Assembly (NCBI RefSeq): GCF_030532965.1 | Contig: NZ_JAUNKC010000004.1 | Location: forward strand, 88,426-152,425 | Origin: Corynebacterium sp. | Lineage (GTDB): Bacteria; Actinomycetota; Actinomycetes; Mycobacteriales; Mycobacteriaceae | Reading direction: 5' to 3' | Length of the DNA stretch: 64,000 bases | Part shown: piece by piece, positions 20,136 through 30,565 of the stretch | How positions within the stretch are numbered: position 1 is the first letter of the stretch | Layout: each line of letters starts with the position of its first letter | Notes under the pieces: generated by a model | What the model was told of the DNA's origin: nothing | Database searches by the model: none | Seen by the model: the letters and a program-made list of their open reading frames with translations, nothing else | Made by a program: the position numbers and the translations under genes

Positions 20136-21395
20136 TTACCGTTCTTGGACAGTGAGTCGGGAAACCACTTCACGCGCGAACGCTGCGATCGGCCCAAAGC
20201 TTGGGTTATTGCCACGGGCGGCGAACCGCTCTAATGCCTCGAAGGTTTCGTAGAGATCTAGCCGGATGAGCCGCATGTCGTCTTCTGGTTCCACCGGTGT
20301 GCCGCTGAGCAAGTCGATAGCCCACGGCGAGGCAGATTCCACCAGCTGTGCAATCATCTCTTCGTTCACATCGATGGCTTTACCGTTTGGCAGGATCATT
20401 TCTAGTATTTCCGGATCATTGATGTCGAAATGCATCAATGCAACCGAGGAGAACGACCAACCAATCATTGCGGCCACGATCCGGGCGTTTAACCGCTCCC
20501 GATTATTGACGTTCGGCCACATAGTGTTCACTTCCCGCACCCAGGAATCTATGAAAACATCCGCTTCTTCATCGGAGATTGGACGCGTAGAAAGATTCTG
20601 GGGGAACCCAGCCACCACGCACGCGACATCAAAAGCTGCGTCCCTAAACCCTGCCCATTCGTAATCCAGAAAATGGGTACGATCAGAAACAATCACGTTC
20701 TCGGGGGTCAGATCAAACGGGGTAAATGCCCGGTGGTGTCCGGAGCTCAGCCTGCGGGCAGCCTCAGTTGCAAAATTAATCACCTCATCGGGGATTTCTA
20801 TTCCAGCGGCGCGCACAAGCCGTTCACCGATGGTGATTGCCGCCACCGGCATTTGCTCCCGAACCCGATGCACTTCTTTAATCCGCGGGTGCTTAGCCAG
20901 CATTCGTCCGAGCAAAATCTTAAAATCCTGCTCTTTAGCCGCAGTGCTGGCGTGCATTTTACCGATTGCTTTCCCCAAGGCACGCAGAATCTCAATGCGG
21001 TTAGATTGAGATGATCGCATCAAAAGCTCTGCGAATGTGTCACCATCGCCAGCATCAGTGATGACTAAAAGCTTCTTCTCGACGTCGTGAGTCAGCAATA
21101 CCGGACCGGGCCTGACATCTTCTTGCAGGCTGGTGGTGAATTGATAAGCGACGATCTCCCGAATGAGATTGGCCTCATCGCCGATATTCCCGGCACCGGG
21201 AACGTATTTCAAAACGACAGACCGTTGCTGCAAAAACGGCGATGGCGCCACTTTCGCACGCAAGACAACAGCATTTCCAGATCCGCTTAATTCCTTGACT
21301 TCCGTTAACGACTGATTGCCGCCGAATCGTTGCGATAACAACCCTTCTGCAGTAATCACAATGTCACGAATTAGCTCTGGGCTTGGGCTGTTCAT
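20136..21395 (-). CDS. Kinase-like (APH/choline kinase fold) protein, unknown substrate
   Basis: A 419-residue protein with the aminoglycoside/choline phosphotransferase fold. The N-lobe has a Lys in [10 protein letters not shown] for ATP. The catalytic loop reads PFDLTPEN (Asp228, Asn233) and so lacks the usual His two residues before the Asp. The metal Asp is in FLDYEWAGF (Asp244). No resistance context exists; it sits between aspS and rarA and is probably a housekeeping small-molecule kinase. GAGGTG precedes the ATG. The substrate cannot be inferred. Confidence 0.75.
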   Translation of the reverse strand: MNSPSPELIRDIVITAEGLLSQRFGGNQSLTEVKELSGSGNAVVLRAKVAPSPFLQQRSVVLKYVPGAGNIGDEANLIREIVAYQFTTSLQEDVRPGPVLLTHDVEKKLLVITDAGDGDTFAELLMRSSQSNRIEILRALGKAIGKMHASTAAKEQDFKILLGRMLAKHPRIKEVHRVREQMPVAAITIGERLVRAAGIEIPDEVINFATEAARRLSSGHHRAFTPFDLTPENVIVSDRTHFLDYEWAGFRDAAFDVACVVAGFPQNLSTRPISDEEADVFIDSWVREVNTMWPNVNNRERLNARIVAAMIGWSFSSVALMHFDINDPEILEMILPNGKAIDVNEEMIAQLVESASPWAIDLLSGTPVEPEDDMRLIRLDLYETFEALERFAARGNNPSFGPIAAFAREVVSRLTVQER

Positions 21396-21567
21396 CTGAG
21401 CGTTTCACCTCGAAGTACATAAGTGAATAGAAGAAAACTAGCTAGCATTTCGCCAAAAAGCTGCTAGCTGGTTCTAGCGTTAAGCCTACGTTAGGTATGG
21501 CTACCGTGTAGGCCCAAACTGTTAAGCGTTACCGAATTGTAGGTTCAGTAACGCCGGAAATTAATAG

Positions 21568-23358
21568 CTACTTGGCTTCGGATTTCTTAGGTTTGAAATC
21601 CACGCCAGTTTCGCGACGCTGCTCTAACGGAATTGGCGCTGGTGCATCGGTCAATGGGTCGACACCACCGCCGGACTTCGGGAAGGCGATGACATCGCGA
21701 ATGGAGTCGAATCCACCCAGCAAGGACACGATTCGATCCCAGCCAAGGGCGATACCGCCGTGCGGTGGTGCACCAAAAGCAAAGGCCTCGAGCAAGAAGC
21801 CGAATTTCTCGTTCGCTTCCTCCTCGGTGATACCCATGACTTTGAACACTCGCTCTTGGATATCCCTGCGGTGGATACGGATCGAACCACCACCAATTTC
21901 GTTTCCGTTGCATACGATGTCGTAGGCATATGCGAGCGCTTCGCCCGGGTTGGAATCGAAGGTTTCAACGCACTCTGGTTTCGGCGAGGTAAACGCGTGG
22001 TGAACCGCTGTCCAGGCTGAATGCCCAAGAGCAACGTCACCGGACGCGGTGGCATCTGCCGACGGCTCAAACATTGGAGCATCAACGACCCACGTAAACG
22101 CCCAGTCGCCGTCTTTAATGAGGTCGAGTTTCTTGGCAATTTCACCTCGTGCTGCCCCCAACAGCGCCCGCGAACTCTTGGTATCGCCTGCGGCGAAGAA
22201 GATGCAGTCACCTGGTTTCGCACCAACGTGTCCAGCGATTCCGGCACGCTCAGCATCGGAGAGGTTCTTGGCCACCGGGCCGGAAAGCTCGCCGTCTTCG
22301 CCCACCAGAATATAAGCAAGCCCTTTCGCGCCCCGCTGCTTTGCCCATTCTTGCCAACCATCTAACTGTCGGCGTGGTTGGGAGGCACCACCAGCCATCA
22401 CCACAGCGCCAACATATTCGTTTTGGAATACCCTAAACGGAGTGTCCTTGAAGAACTCGGTGCACTCGACCAATTCGATATCGAATCGAAGATCCGGTTT
22501 ATCTGAACCAAACCGGCGCATTGCCTCGTGGTAAGTAATCCGAGGAATCGGGGTGGTTATTTCGTATCCGATGAGTTTCCACAATTCCACCAGGATTTCC
22601 TCGGCAAGCGCGATAACGTCGTCTTGATCGACGAAGCTCATCTCGATGTCGAGCTGGGTGAATTCCGGTTGGCGATCCGCCCGGAAGTCCTCATCGCGAT
22701 AACAACGTGCCAGCTGGTAGTAACGTTCCATGCCGGCAACCATCAATAACTGTTTGAACAGCTGTGGGGACTGCGGCAATGCATACCACGAGCCAGGCTT
22801 AAGCCGGGCTGGCACCAAGAAGTCACGTGCACCTTCCGGGGTGGAACGGGTCAATGTTGGTGTCTCGATCTCCACAAAATCATGATTGCCGAGCACTTTC
22901 CGAGCAGCCTGGTTGGCGCGAGAGCGCAACCGCAGGGCCTCGCCTTGGTGTGGTCGGCGCAAGTCGAGGTACCGATACTTCAGACGGGCTTCTTCGCCAA
23001 CTTCACCGCCTTTGGCGGCATCATCGATTTGGAACGGCAGCGCGGCAGCCTCGTTGAGTACTTCGAGTTCGGTGACGTTAACTTCAACATCGCCGGATGG
23101 TAGGTTGGGGTTTTCCGAACCTGCCGGACGCAATTCGACCGTTCCGGTGACCTTGAGGCAAAATTCGCTGCGCAGGTGGTGGGCTTCTTCTGCCACTGCA
23201 TTATCGCGGAAAACAACCTGTGCGATCCCGGAAGAATCACGCAGATCAATGAAGATAACACCGCCGTGGTCTCGGCGGCGGGAAACCCAACCGGTTAAGG
23301 TGACAGACTGTCCGGCAGTCTCCTTACGAAGTTCTCCTGCGAGATGAGTGCGCAGCAC
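21568..23358 (-). CDS. aspS: Aspartyl-tRNA synthetase
   Basis: Class II synthetase charging tRNA-Asp, possibly also tRNA-Asn if the species uses the GatCAB route (not decidable here). GTG 23358 gives 596 residues starting with the family-typical [12 protein letters not shown], with AAAGGA about 10 bases before; the TTG three codons earlier sits too close to that site. OB-fold anticodon domain first, then motif 2 ([20 protein letters not shown]), the bacterial GAD insertion, and motif 3 ([13 protein letters not shown]). Confidence 0.97.
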   Translation of the reverse strand: MLRTHLAGELRKETAGQSVTLTGWVSRRRDHGGVIFIDLRDSSGIAQVVFRDNAVAEEAHHLRSEFCLKVTGTVELRPAGSENPNLPSGDVEVNVTELEVLNEAAALPFQIDDAAKGGEVGEEARLKYRYLDLRRPHQGEALRLRSRANQAARKVLGNHDFVEIETPTLTRSTPEGARDFLVPARLKPGSWYALPQSPQLFKQLLMVAGMERYYQLARCYRDEDFRADRQPEFTQLDIEMSFVDQDDVIALAEEILVELWKLIGYEITTPIPRITYHEAMRRFGSDKPDLRFDIELVECTEFFKDTPFRVFQNEYVGAVVMAGGASQPRRQLDGWQEWAKQRGAKGLAYILVGEDGELSGPVAKNLSDAERAGIAGHVGAKPGDCIFFAAGDTKSSRALLGAARGEIAKKLDLIKDGDWAFTWVVDAPMFEPSADATASGDVALGHSAWTAVHHAFTSPKPECVETFDSNPGEALAYAYDIVCNGNEIGGGSIRIHRRDIQERVFKVMGITEEEANEKFGFLLEAFAFGAPPHGGIALGWDRIVSLLGGFDSIRDVIAFPKSGGGVDPLTDAPAPIPLEQRRETGVDFKPKKSEAK

Positions 23359-23638
23359 TGGCCTCAAATCCTTTCAAGAAAGCCATGCTTAACCCAAGAA
23401 CCAGTTTCATTACGGTTTGTATCAATTCACCCTATGTCACTAGCTCAAGTAGGAATGCTTGGCGATTGTGCGGTTATTTGATTGTTATCAGACCCTAGAA
23501 GTCTACCGTTATCGGGGCGAAAAGGCGCATTCTGTGTGCTAAACCCAACCATCTACGGATCACTTGTCCCATTAAAGCTGGTAGCTACTGGTGGTCAATC
23601 CTTCACTGTCACAGCGTTTCATGGAAGAATATATAACT

Positions 23639-24502
23639 ATGACATTCCGACCTGATGTTACTAGACGTAGCGATCGCGTGCAGCGCAGTGGCAGCGCTCG
23701 CGGCATGGCCGTTGGTGGCGGCGGCATAGGTATTTTGCTGCTCGCTGGGATCATGTATTTCATGGGCGCCGACCCTAGCCAGATTGCAGATGTTTTGGGC
23801 GGCAATCAACAAAACAATGTAGCTGAAGATCAAGCAGCGCGATTTAATCGCGATTGTAAGACAGGTGCTGATGCCAATGAACAAGCCGATTGCCGTGTAG
23901 CTTTTACGGTCGAATCTCTCGATCCCATTTGGGCAAAAATTCTGCCAGAACAAGCTGGAATCGCGTACGTTCCACCCGGAGTCCGTATTTTCGATAACTC
24001 CATCCAGTCTGGCTGCGGAATGGCAACTGCTGCCACTGGCCCGTTTTATTGCCCTGGCGACCAAACGACATATTTCGAAGTTTCCTTCTTCGAGAAGCTT
24101 CCGCAGTTTGGTGCTAAAAACACCCCGTTTGCGCAGGAATATATCGTGGCGCACGAATTTGGCCACCATATCCAGAAACTGCAGGGAACGCTCCATTTGT
24201 CCAATTACAATGAGCCGGGTGCCGATTCCAATGCGGTGAAGATTGAATTGCAAGCAGACTGCTACGCCGGTATTTGGGCGCATTATGCGGATAAGGGTGA
24301 AAATGCTTTCCTCCAACCCATTACCCAGGAAGAACTAGCAGGTGCTATCAACGCCGCCCGGGCAGTGGGTGACGATAATATCCAGAAGCGGTCCGGCGGC
24401 ACTGTTCGCCCAGACCTATTTACTCATGGCACCTCAGAGCAACGCCAGCAGGCATTCCTCAATGGATATCAAACTGGTCAGCTGTCTAGCTGCCCACTAT
24501 AA
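23639..24502 (+). CDS. YpfJ-type neutral zinc metallopeptidase, membrane anchored
   Basis: 287 residues from ATG 23639. A basic N-terminus is followed by one membrane helix at about residues 25-43 (GGGGIGILLLAGIMYFMGA) and an extracytoplasmic domain with the zinc motif HEFGHH at 172-177. Four or more cysteines outside the helix suggest disulfides. The family (zinc_pept / YpfJ) has no well-defined substrate. The frame could start up to 48 bases earlier, but those residues are polar and precede a weak site. Convergent with the SNF2 gene. Confidence 0.85.
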   Translation: MTFRPDVTRRSDRVQRSGSARGMAVGGGGIGILLLAGIMYFMGADPSQIADVLGGNQQNNVAEDQAARFNRDCKTGADANEQADCRVAFTVESLDPIWAKILPEQAGIAYVPPGVRIFDNSIQSGCGMATAATGPFYCPGDQTTYFEVSFFEKLPQFGAKNTPFAQEYIVAHEFGHHIQKLQGTLHLSNYNEPGADSNAVKIELQADCYAGIWAHYADKGENAFLQPITQEELAGAINAARAVGDDNIQKRSGGTVRPDLFTHGTSEQRQQAFLNGYQTGQLSSCPL

Positions 24503-24568
24503 AGTTTGCTGTAAGTCTTTTTAGTGGTCGTAGGCACTGTCGTAGCCCAGGGGTACCATCGTTTGATG

Positions 24569-24624
24569 TCAGATGCACAACGTCCGGTCCAACGTTTTAT
24601 AACGTGGGCCGGACGTTTATCTGA
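24569..24624. terminator. Large hairpin between two convergent genes
   Basis: Inner arms AACGTCCGG/CCGGACGTT (24579-24587, 24609-24617) continue with one wobble and one bulged base, and an outer TCAGAT/ATCTGA pair closes the structure. It lies in the 180-base gap between the metallopeptidase and the SNF2 helicase and probably terminates both. Confidence 0.6.
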
Positions 24625-24683
24625 TTTCGGCTTTCAATTTTACTGCGGTTTCCGCTTGTCGACGTCCCTGGGTCGCAACCCAA

Positions 24684-27491
24684 TCACTGGATTGGTTGGT
24701 TACTGTCGTTTGTGGAATCTGGTTCTTGCGCGGGTATTGTTGCTGTTGCTGATTCGGATGTTTCGGATTCCGTTGCATCTTCCGCATTGTTAGTTTCTGT
24801 GTCGTCGGTGATTCCCAGGCGTTTGCGTTCGGCTGCGATGATGTCTGCGGCAAGCTGTGCTTCAGAAACATCGACGGCGTCGTGGACGTCGGCGGCTTCG
24901 GATTCGCGCGCGTATTGATCAAATAATTGCCGTTTTTCTTTGGTTATTTCCAGTAACCGTTCGTCGACCGTGTCGTCGCCGATGATTCGATGAACGTGCA
25001 CGATTTCGGTTTGTCCCATACGGTGCGCCCGGGCGATTGCTTGATCTTCCAGGCTGGGCTTGACTTGTACCTCAGCCAAAACAACAATCTGGGCCTTTTG
25101 AATATTCAGTCCCACACCACCGGCACCGATTTGCGCCAACAGTACGCTACCGCCGACGCCGAGATCGTCGACAAGCAACTGGCGCTGGGCTGGTGGAACG
25201 TCACCGTTAATAACACCGACCGATTTAGTGGCGAATTCTTCTTGCAAGCGCTCCAAAACATCGCGGAAGTAACTAAAAATCAAGACATTCTTATTTTCAG
25301 TTTCCGCGTCGGCGACGATTTCCCGGATGCGTTCGACCTTGGCACACATCGGCGACTGGGCTTGAAATGCCGCCCGGCGAGCCCGCATCCAGTTGGAGTC
25401 GGTGATAGCGGCCGCGTAGTTCTTTTCGTCAGCGGAGCTAAGCGTCACCCAATCAAGGTTCTCAACCTTTTCTGGGAGTTCATCGAGCACGTCTTGCTGG
25501 TTGCGTCGCAAGTATGCGGGTGCCACCCGTACCCGAAATTGTGCGGGACGTTCGGCAGAATCCTCGGGGCTATCTGACAGCAATTCGGGCTGAACGTAAC
25601 GGACTAGTTGTCGGAATTCCTTCAACCGGTTTTCCATCGGTGTACCGGTCATGAGCAGCGCATAGTCGGCTTCTTCGATGAGTTTTGCGACCGCTTTGGA
25701 TCGAAGCGCTCCCGGATTTTTCACGAAGTGCGCCTCGTCAACTATCACCATCTCTGGCGCGGCGATATCCATACTGCGGGCACCATCGTAGGTGACTATG
25801 AGGAATCCCCCGGTTTCCGCCCAGCTAGAAACAGCCACTTCTTTCGCTTCACCGTGCCCAATGTGGACGGGAATATTGGTGAATTTCGTTATTTCGCGAC
25901 TCCAGTTCACGATCAATGACGCAGGAACAACCACCGCAATTCGCGCGGCAGGCTGTGCTGCGGAAAGATGGGCTGCCGCAGCCAAAGCTTGCACGGTTTT
26001 TCCAAGCCCCATCTCGTCGCCCAGAATCGTTTTCTTGCGCACCAAAGCGAATTTGGCACCGAAGCTCTGATAGCCACGCAGGTACAGATCGTGGAGCAAT
26101 TCGTCGTTGAGTTGTAAAGCGCGGATCGCTTCGATCGTGGATTCGTCCAGACCCGCCAGATTCGTCGCAGCAGCACTATTTTCTAGCAGCGCGTCGAGCA
26201 ACGACTGATAATGCGCCGGTCGGGATAGATAATCCACCCACGCATCCTCGCTGAGCTGCCGTGCCGTCGCCAGGGTGTCTGCTCCGACCGGTATCGAGGT
26301 GGCCTGAGTCATCAATGACTCTGGTGCCGCGACTGCCCACGCAATGTCATCCAAAAACTGTCCGTAGCAATTCTCCCCTGCTTTCACTACAACCAAGGCA
26401 GTTCCAGCCGGGTTCATGTTCTCCGGAAACTCGGCGAAGTACCGAATCAGGCGTTCCCGCCGGTTTTTCTGATCGATCGTCAACGTATCGGTCAGTTCAA
26501 ATACTTTCAACACACCGACCAGGTTTTTCGCTGCCGGTGACGCTTCGGTACCTATCGTGGCGGTATCAGCTGCCTGTGCTTCCGAAAGCAACGTTTGGGC
26601 GGCCGCCTTGAGCCGATTGGCGGTCTGGAGTCCAATGCCTGACACTTGGGTCAACGTCGTTATCGGTGTATGCAAAACATCGTGCACAGTCGAAATCCCG
26701 ATTTCCGCTAATCCGGTAGTTCGGAGCCGGTCGTTCGTGACCGTTTTTAAATGATCAACGGGCAATTCCCGCATCAGTAGTTCGGCTCGTTCGCTCTGAA
26801 GCTGGTGCAATTGCCGCCTGGCTTCTTCGGTTAACTGCGGCTGGGCAAGCGGATCGTGGATTATACGTTGCACCAGCATGAATGTCGGATAGACGTAGTT
26901 CCGATCGAGCGTATCAAACCCAATTCCTACGGCATTTTCCAACCCCAGCTCCGCAATCAATGCGTTGCGGGCGGCAGAAATATACGAATCGGGCAGCCCA
27001 TGGACGCCTGGGCTAAGGTGCACACCGCGAAGCTGAAGGTTATTGGCAAGCTGCGCCCGGTGCAAGACATCTTTAGCCACGGTTTCTAATTCGGAAATTG
27101 CGGGATCCGTCAGCCGAAGCTCCAGTTCCTCAGCCGCGGCCTGAGCCGCAGCGTTATTTGCGGCCGAAGAAAACAGCGAACCAAACAGACTTCCTGCTTT
27201 CTCACTCGCCCGATAAAGCTGGCCAAGCGGCGCGATCAGGTTCAGGAACTTTTGTAGGGATTCGAGGGCATCGGCGCATTCAACCCGAACGAACAGGCCA
27301 GGCGGCCACGTTATCATGGCGGGATCTATCACGTGGACCGATTCCGCACCGTCGATTAAGCCGATTTGCGTGGAAACACGGGCTGGAAGTGGTTCTGCCG
27401 TTAGGGTGGCAATTAACGCTTCGACGGTTGGAATGTAGTCGATTAACGCGGCGGCACGGTTGCGTAATGCATTGACTCGGGAACGATCCAT
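24684..27491 (-). CDS. SNF2-family helicase with N-terminal HhH region
   Basis: A 935-residue DNA-dependent ATPase. The helicase core starts late: motif I GDEMGLGKT at 491-499, DEAH at 585-588, and motif VI-type QAIARAHRMGQ in the C-terminal helicase domain. The first 480 residues are not a known catalytic domain, but 265-300 (VHDVLHTPITTLTQVSGIGLQTANRL) look like a helix-hairpin-helix DNA-binding element. The last 40 residues are acidic and Ser/Thr-rich. Role in chromatin-like remodelling or repair is unknown. It follows the YhgE gene by 9 bases. Confidence 0.85.
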   Translation of the reverse strand: MDRSRVNALRNRAAALIDYIPTVEALIATLTAEPLPARVSTQIGLIDGAESVHVIDPAMITWPPGLFVRVECADALESLQKFLNLIAPLGQLYRASEKAGSLFGSLFSSAANNAAAQAAAEELELRLTDPAISELETVAKDVLHRAQLANNLQLRGVHLSPGVHGLPDSYISAARNALIAELGLENAVGIGFDTLDRNYVYPTFMLVQRIIHDPLAQPQLTEEARRQLHQLQSERAELLMRELPVDHLKTVTNDRLRTTGLAEIGISTVHDVLHTPITTLTQVSGIGLQTANRLKAAAQTLLSEAQAADTATIGTEASPAAKNLVGVLKVFELTDTLTIDQKNRRERLIRYFAEFPENMNPAGTALVVVKAGENCYGQFLDDIAWAVAAPESLMTQATSIPVGADTLATARQLSEDAWVDYLSRPAHYQSLLDALLENSAAATNLAGLDESTIEAIRALQLNDELLHDLYLRGYQSFGAKFALVRKKTILGDEMGLGKTVQALAAAAHLSAAQPAARIAVVVPASLIVNWSREITKFTNIPVHIGHGEAKEVAVSSWAETGGFLIVTYDGARSMDIAAPEMVIVDEAHFVKNPGALRSKAVAKLIEEADYALLMTGTPMENRLKEFRQLVRYVQPELLSDSPEDSAERPAQFRVRVAPAYLRRNQQDVLDELPEKVENLDWVTLSSADEKNYAAAITDSNWMRARRAAFQAQSPMCAKVERIREIVADAETENKNVLIFSYFRDVLERLQEEFATKSVGVINGDVPPAQRQLLVDDLGVGGSVLLAQIGAGGVGLNIQKAQIVVLAEVQVKPSLEDQAIARAHRMGQTEIVHVHRIIGDDTVDERLLEITKEKRQLFDQYARESEAADVHDAVDVSEAQLAADIIAAERKRLGITDDTETNNAEDATESETSESATATIPAQEPDSTNDSNQPIQ

Positions 27492-27500
27492 GCCCTCATT

Positions 27501-29510
27501 CTAAACAGATACTTCAGGCCGGAAGTCTTTCATCTTCCAACGGCGATCCCGCCGGGCGGACAAACCAGAGGCGGTCAAGAATAACGCCATAACGACCACA
27601 AGGAAGAGCGCCGCTTCTATGGCCCGGTCGTCATAGGCAGCATCAATTCCAAAAATCATTTCTCGCGTTAGGTTCACTGAATAGGTCATGGGGTCAATGG
27701 TATGGAACCACCGAAGCGGAGCAGGCTGGGTTTCCGGTGGATAAAGCCCGCCGGAGGACACTATCTGCAGCGTCATTAATCCCAAACACAGAACACGGCC
27801 AACCGTTGCCCCAAAAATATTGTTCAAACCTTGAGTTATGGCGATGAACGCGACGGAGATCAGGCACATGCTCGCCCACAGTCCGAATTCGTGGACTGCA
27901 TGTAGCCCCAGTGCGAATCGCTGGACGCAAAACATAATTGTGGCTTGGGCTATGCCCACCACGATCGCGGGCAAATACGATGCCATGACGCCGCGGATGG
28001 GAACCGCACCGGAGTCGATGGCGCGGCGCTGTGATGGGCGCAGCAGCATGAATATTACGGTGGCGCCCATAAACAGGCCGATGGAGATGAACATTGGGGC
28101 GAGTCCCACACCAAATAGCGAAAGTTCGTCTTTGGTTTGTTGTTCTTTAACCGGAGTGGCGAACGAGGCGGACGCTCCGTCCGCGAAACCAGGAACTTGT
28201 TCCGCACCTTGGTTTAATTTCAGCGCGAGTTCGCCACTGCCTTCGTCTAAGCGAACCATGCCGCTGGCTAGTTGGTTCGCGCCGACGGTTAATTGCTGTG
28301 CTCCTTGCGACAACTTAGAGGTACCGTCTGCCAGCTTTCGGCTGCCAACGACCAGCCGCTCGGACCCGTCGGAAAGCTTGTGCACGCCTTCAGATAGCTG
28401 ACGAGCGCCGTCTGTTGCTCTGTTTAGTCCTGCCCGGTATTCGGCTGTCGGATCTGTTAGCTGCCGGTGTAATTCTTGCGCGCCAGCAGATAATTGGTTG
28501 AGTTTGCTGATGGCGTCATCACCGTTACCCAATCCTTGGTTGCGGATATTCCAAACGATGGCATCTGCTTGCTGTGCAAGGTCTGTTGCCTGCGGAATAT
28601 TCAACGATCGCAGTTGCGCTGCGAGATTGATCAACGGGGTCAGTGCTTCTTCTTGTGCACCGGCCACCGTTGCTGCCGGACCAGTGAGCTTGGTTACCCC
28701 TTCACTGATTTGCCCAGCACCGGCACCTAATCGATCAGTAGCAGCGTTTAATTGGCTCATGCCGTCGGCTAGCGATTGCGAGGCCCCAGCTGCAGTATTC
28801 AGATTTGTGCTCAGTGTTTCAGACCCGTCAGCGAGTTGCTGGGCTGCGTCGTCTGCGGTGATCAGGCCGTCAGCTAGCGTGCCTGCTCCACCATCGAGTT
28901 TTTGGGCACCATCGGTTGCGGTGTGCGCTCCATCAGCGAGTTGCTGCGCGCCGTCTCCTGCTTTGCCAAGATTGTCCTTGATAGTGCTGAAGCCGACAAG
29001 CAATTGGTCGACAAGTTTCTCGCCTAGATTTTCATTGACAATCATCAACACTTGATTGACAACTTGATTGCCCAAAGCGGTACCAAGTAATCCATTGGTG
29101 TTGTTAAACACCGCATTCATCGTGGCGTGATGTGGATTATCGGTATTGACGCTAGAAACTGCTTGGGAAAAGTCTTCCGGAAATTCGATGGCAAAATAGT
29201 ATGTTCCGTTCGCCACACCTTCTTGGGCTTCCTCGACCGTGGTTTCGTGAAAGTCGACAGCACCGGAGGCGAGTAGCTTTTCGACGATCAAATCGCCAGC
29301 GTTCAATTCTTCGCCATTAACTTCTGCCCCATCATCGGAATTGATCACCGCGACAGGCAAGTTATTCAGTCGCCCGATCGGGTCCCAGTAGCTCCAAACG
29401 AAGAGTCCGCCAAACAACAATGGAAGAAGCATGATAACTGCCAAAGCCAAGGGCGGCAGTTTGCCGCGAGAAAATCGCCGCAGCTCCGAGCCGATATGAA
29501 ACGTGCTCAT
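27501..29510 (-). CDS. YhgE/Pip family membrane protein (ABC-2-like)
   Basis: A 669-residue protein with one N-terminal helix (PPLALAVIMLLPLLFGGLFVW), a long extracytoplasmic region and about five membrane helices at the C-terminus. The middle (roughly 190-470) is a repetitive Ala/Gly/Leu array with units like LADGA and LSDGSERL, typical of YhgE/Pip proteins and likely elongated coiled coil. The family includes the lactococcal phage infection protein and ESX-linked proteins; the role here is unknown. Its start abuts the stop of the ABC-like gene (TAA-ATG), implying translational coupling. Confidence 0.85.
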   Translation of the reverse strand: MSTFHIGSELRRFSRGKLPPLALAVIMLLPLLFGGLFVWSYWDPIGRLNNLPVAVINSDDGAEVNGEELNAGDLIVEKLLASGAVDFHETTVEEAQEGVANGTYYFAIEFPEDFSQAVSSVNTDNPHHATMNAVFNNTNGLLGTALGNQVVNQVLMIVNENLGEKLVDQLLVGFSTIKDNLGKAGDGAQQLADGAHTATDGAQKLDGGAGTLADGLITADDAAQQLADGSETLSTNLNTAAGASQSLADGMSQLNAATDRLGAGAGQISEGVTKLTGPAATVAGAQEEALTPLINLAAQLRSLNIPQATDLAQQADAIVWNIRNQGLGNGDDAISKLNQLSAGAQELHRQLTDPTAEYRAGLNRATDGARQLSEGVHKLSDGSERLVVGSRKLADGTSKLSQGAQQLTVGANQLASGMVRLDEGSGELALKLNQGAEQVPGFADGASASFATPVKEQQTKDELSLFGVGLAPMFISIGLFMGATVIFMLLRPSQRRAIDSGAVPIRGVMASYLPAIVVGIAQATIMFCVQRFALGLHAVHEFGLWASMCLISVAFIAITQGLNNIFGATVGRVLCLGLMTLQIVSSGGLYPPETQPAPLRWFHTIDPMTYSVNLTREMIFGIDAAYDDRAIEAALFLVVVMALFLTASGLSARRDRRWKMKDFRPEVSV

Positions 29511-30224
29511 TTATTCCACCTCCCCGTTTCCTCGATGGTTATGCACCGCGACTACATGATGGCAAATGGCATCAGTATCCGGGTTAACGCTCATTGCGAC
29601 AACCGGCATGGTGGCGCTGAGCGAACGTAAGTTACGCAGTAGGTTATTGCGCAATTCAAGGCTACGCAGTTGATCGATGTCATCGACCAATAGCAATGCT
29701 GCATCCGGCCGCGACATTATCGCCAACACGATTCGCAATACGAACCGGCGGTACGGGTCTAATTGTCCTACGAGGGTGCGCTTGGCGGCTTCATTATCCA
29801 TATCAAACCCAAGCAGATCGGCTGCCTTGCGGTATGAGGCAATGGTATCGATGTTTCGCGGGGTTGGTTTCCACCATTTTTCATGCCACGCAGCTTGTTC
29901 TCTAATGACGGTCCGTACCGGCACCAGACGTTCGAGGGAGTCTATTTCTGGTACTCCGGCTATAGCTGTGTGCAGAAAACGTTGTTTTGGAGAGTGAAAT
30001 TCCTTGCCATCTGCACCACATACAATCACCGAACCTGAGGCTTCTTTCATTCTTCCGCACAGTGTCATGCTGAGAGTAGTTGCTGCTTGTTCCCGATCGG
30101 TGTGGATAAGCGTCAAACCAACGGTCGGAACTTCGATATCGGGAAACTGCACACCGGAGATGACCTCAAGCCCGGTTGCCTTGATGCACATCGAAACTTC
30201 AGTTGGGGTTTCTACAGTATCCAT
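29511..30224 (-). CDS. ABC ATPase-like protein with degenerate Walker A
   Basis: A 237-residue protein whose length and order of segments match an ABC transporter ATP-binding subunit. A Walker B-like stretch ALLLVDDID is at 176-184 and a signature-like region LVGQLDPYRR at 151-160. But where the P-loop should be (about 41-50) it reads HTDREQAATT, without GxxGxGK, and the Walker B lacks the catalytic Glu. It is therefore probably a non-hydrolysing partner of the YhgE protein, with which it is coupled. ATG 30224 or Met12 could be the start. Confidence 0.65.
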   Translation of the reverse strand: MDTVETPTEVSMCIKATGLEVISGVQFPDIEVPTVGLTLIHTDREQAATTLSMTLCGRMKEASGSVIVCGADGKEFHSPKQRFLHTAIAGVPEIDSLERLVPVRTVIREQAAWHEKWWKPTPRNIDTIASYRKAADLLGFDMDNEAAKRTLVGQLDPYRRFVLRIVLAIMSRPDAALLLVDDIDQLRSLELRNNLLRNLRSLSATMPVVAMSVNPDTDAICHHVVAVHNHRGNGEVE

Positions 30225-30565
30225 ATTCTTTCTTTGCTTTTTCGCGTTTCGTATTAAGGTTCATCAATTGTGATGAGGGGTGAATAAGCGGGAAAACGTT
30301 AATTGCCCCGCGAACAAAACGGACATTATTGCCCCATTCTTCGCCATTCATCCACGTTTGTCACGTTTTGCAATGTGTGCCAACATCGTGAAACTTCTAT
30401 TTATAATTTCAGCATTAGCTAATTAGCTTTTTAAGTTTTTGCACATTTGAGTCCCCCTTTTTGGTAAAAATAACACCCCCTTGCCCCTACTTTTATCAGC
30501 GGAAATAAAGTTGAAGGCCAATTTCTGTTTGTTTTTAAAGATTTTAAGTTATCGTGTGAAGTGTT
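30225..30565. other. AT-rich divergent intergenic region
   Basis: About 340 bases between the ABC-like gene and the FMN reductase, clearly more AT-rich than its surroundings. It holds a 10-base palindrome GCTAATTAGC at 30418-30427 and an inverted TCACG/CGTGA pair near 30361-30391, which may be operator sites for one or both divergent promoters. No promoter could be fixed. Confidence 0.4.
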
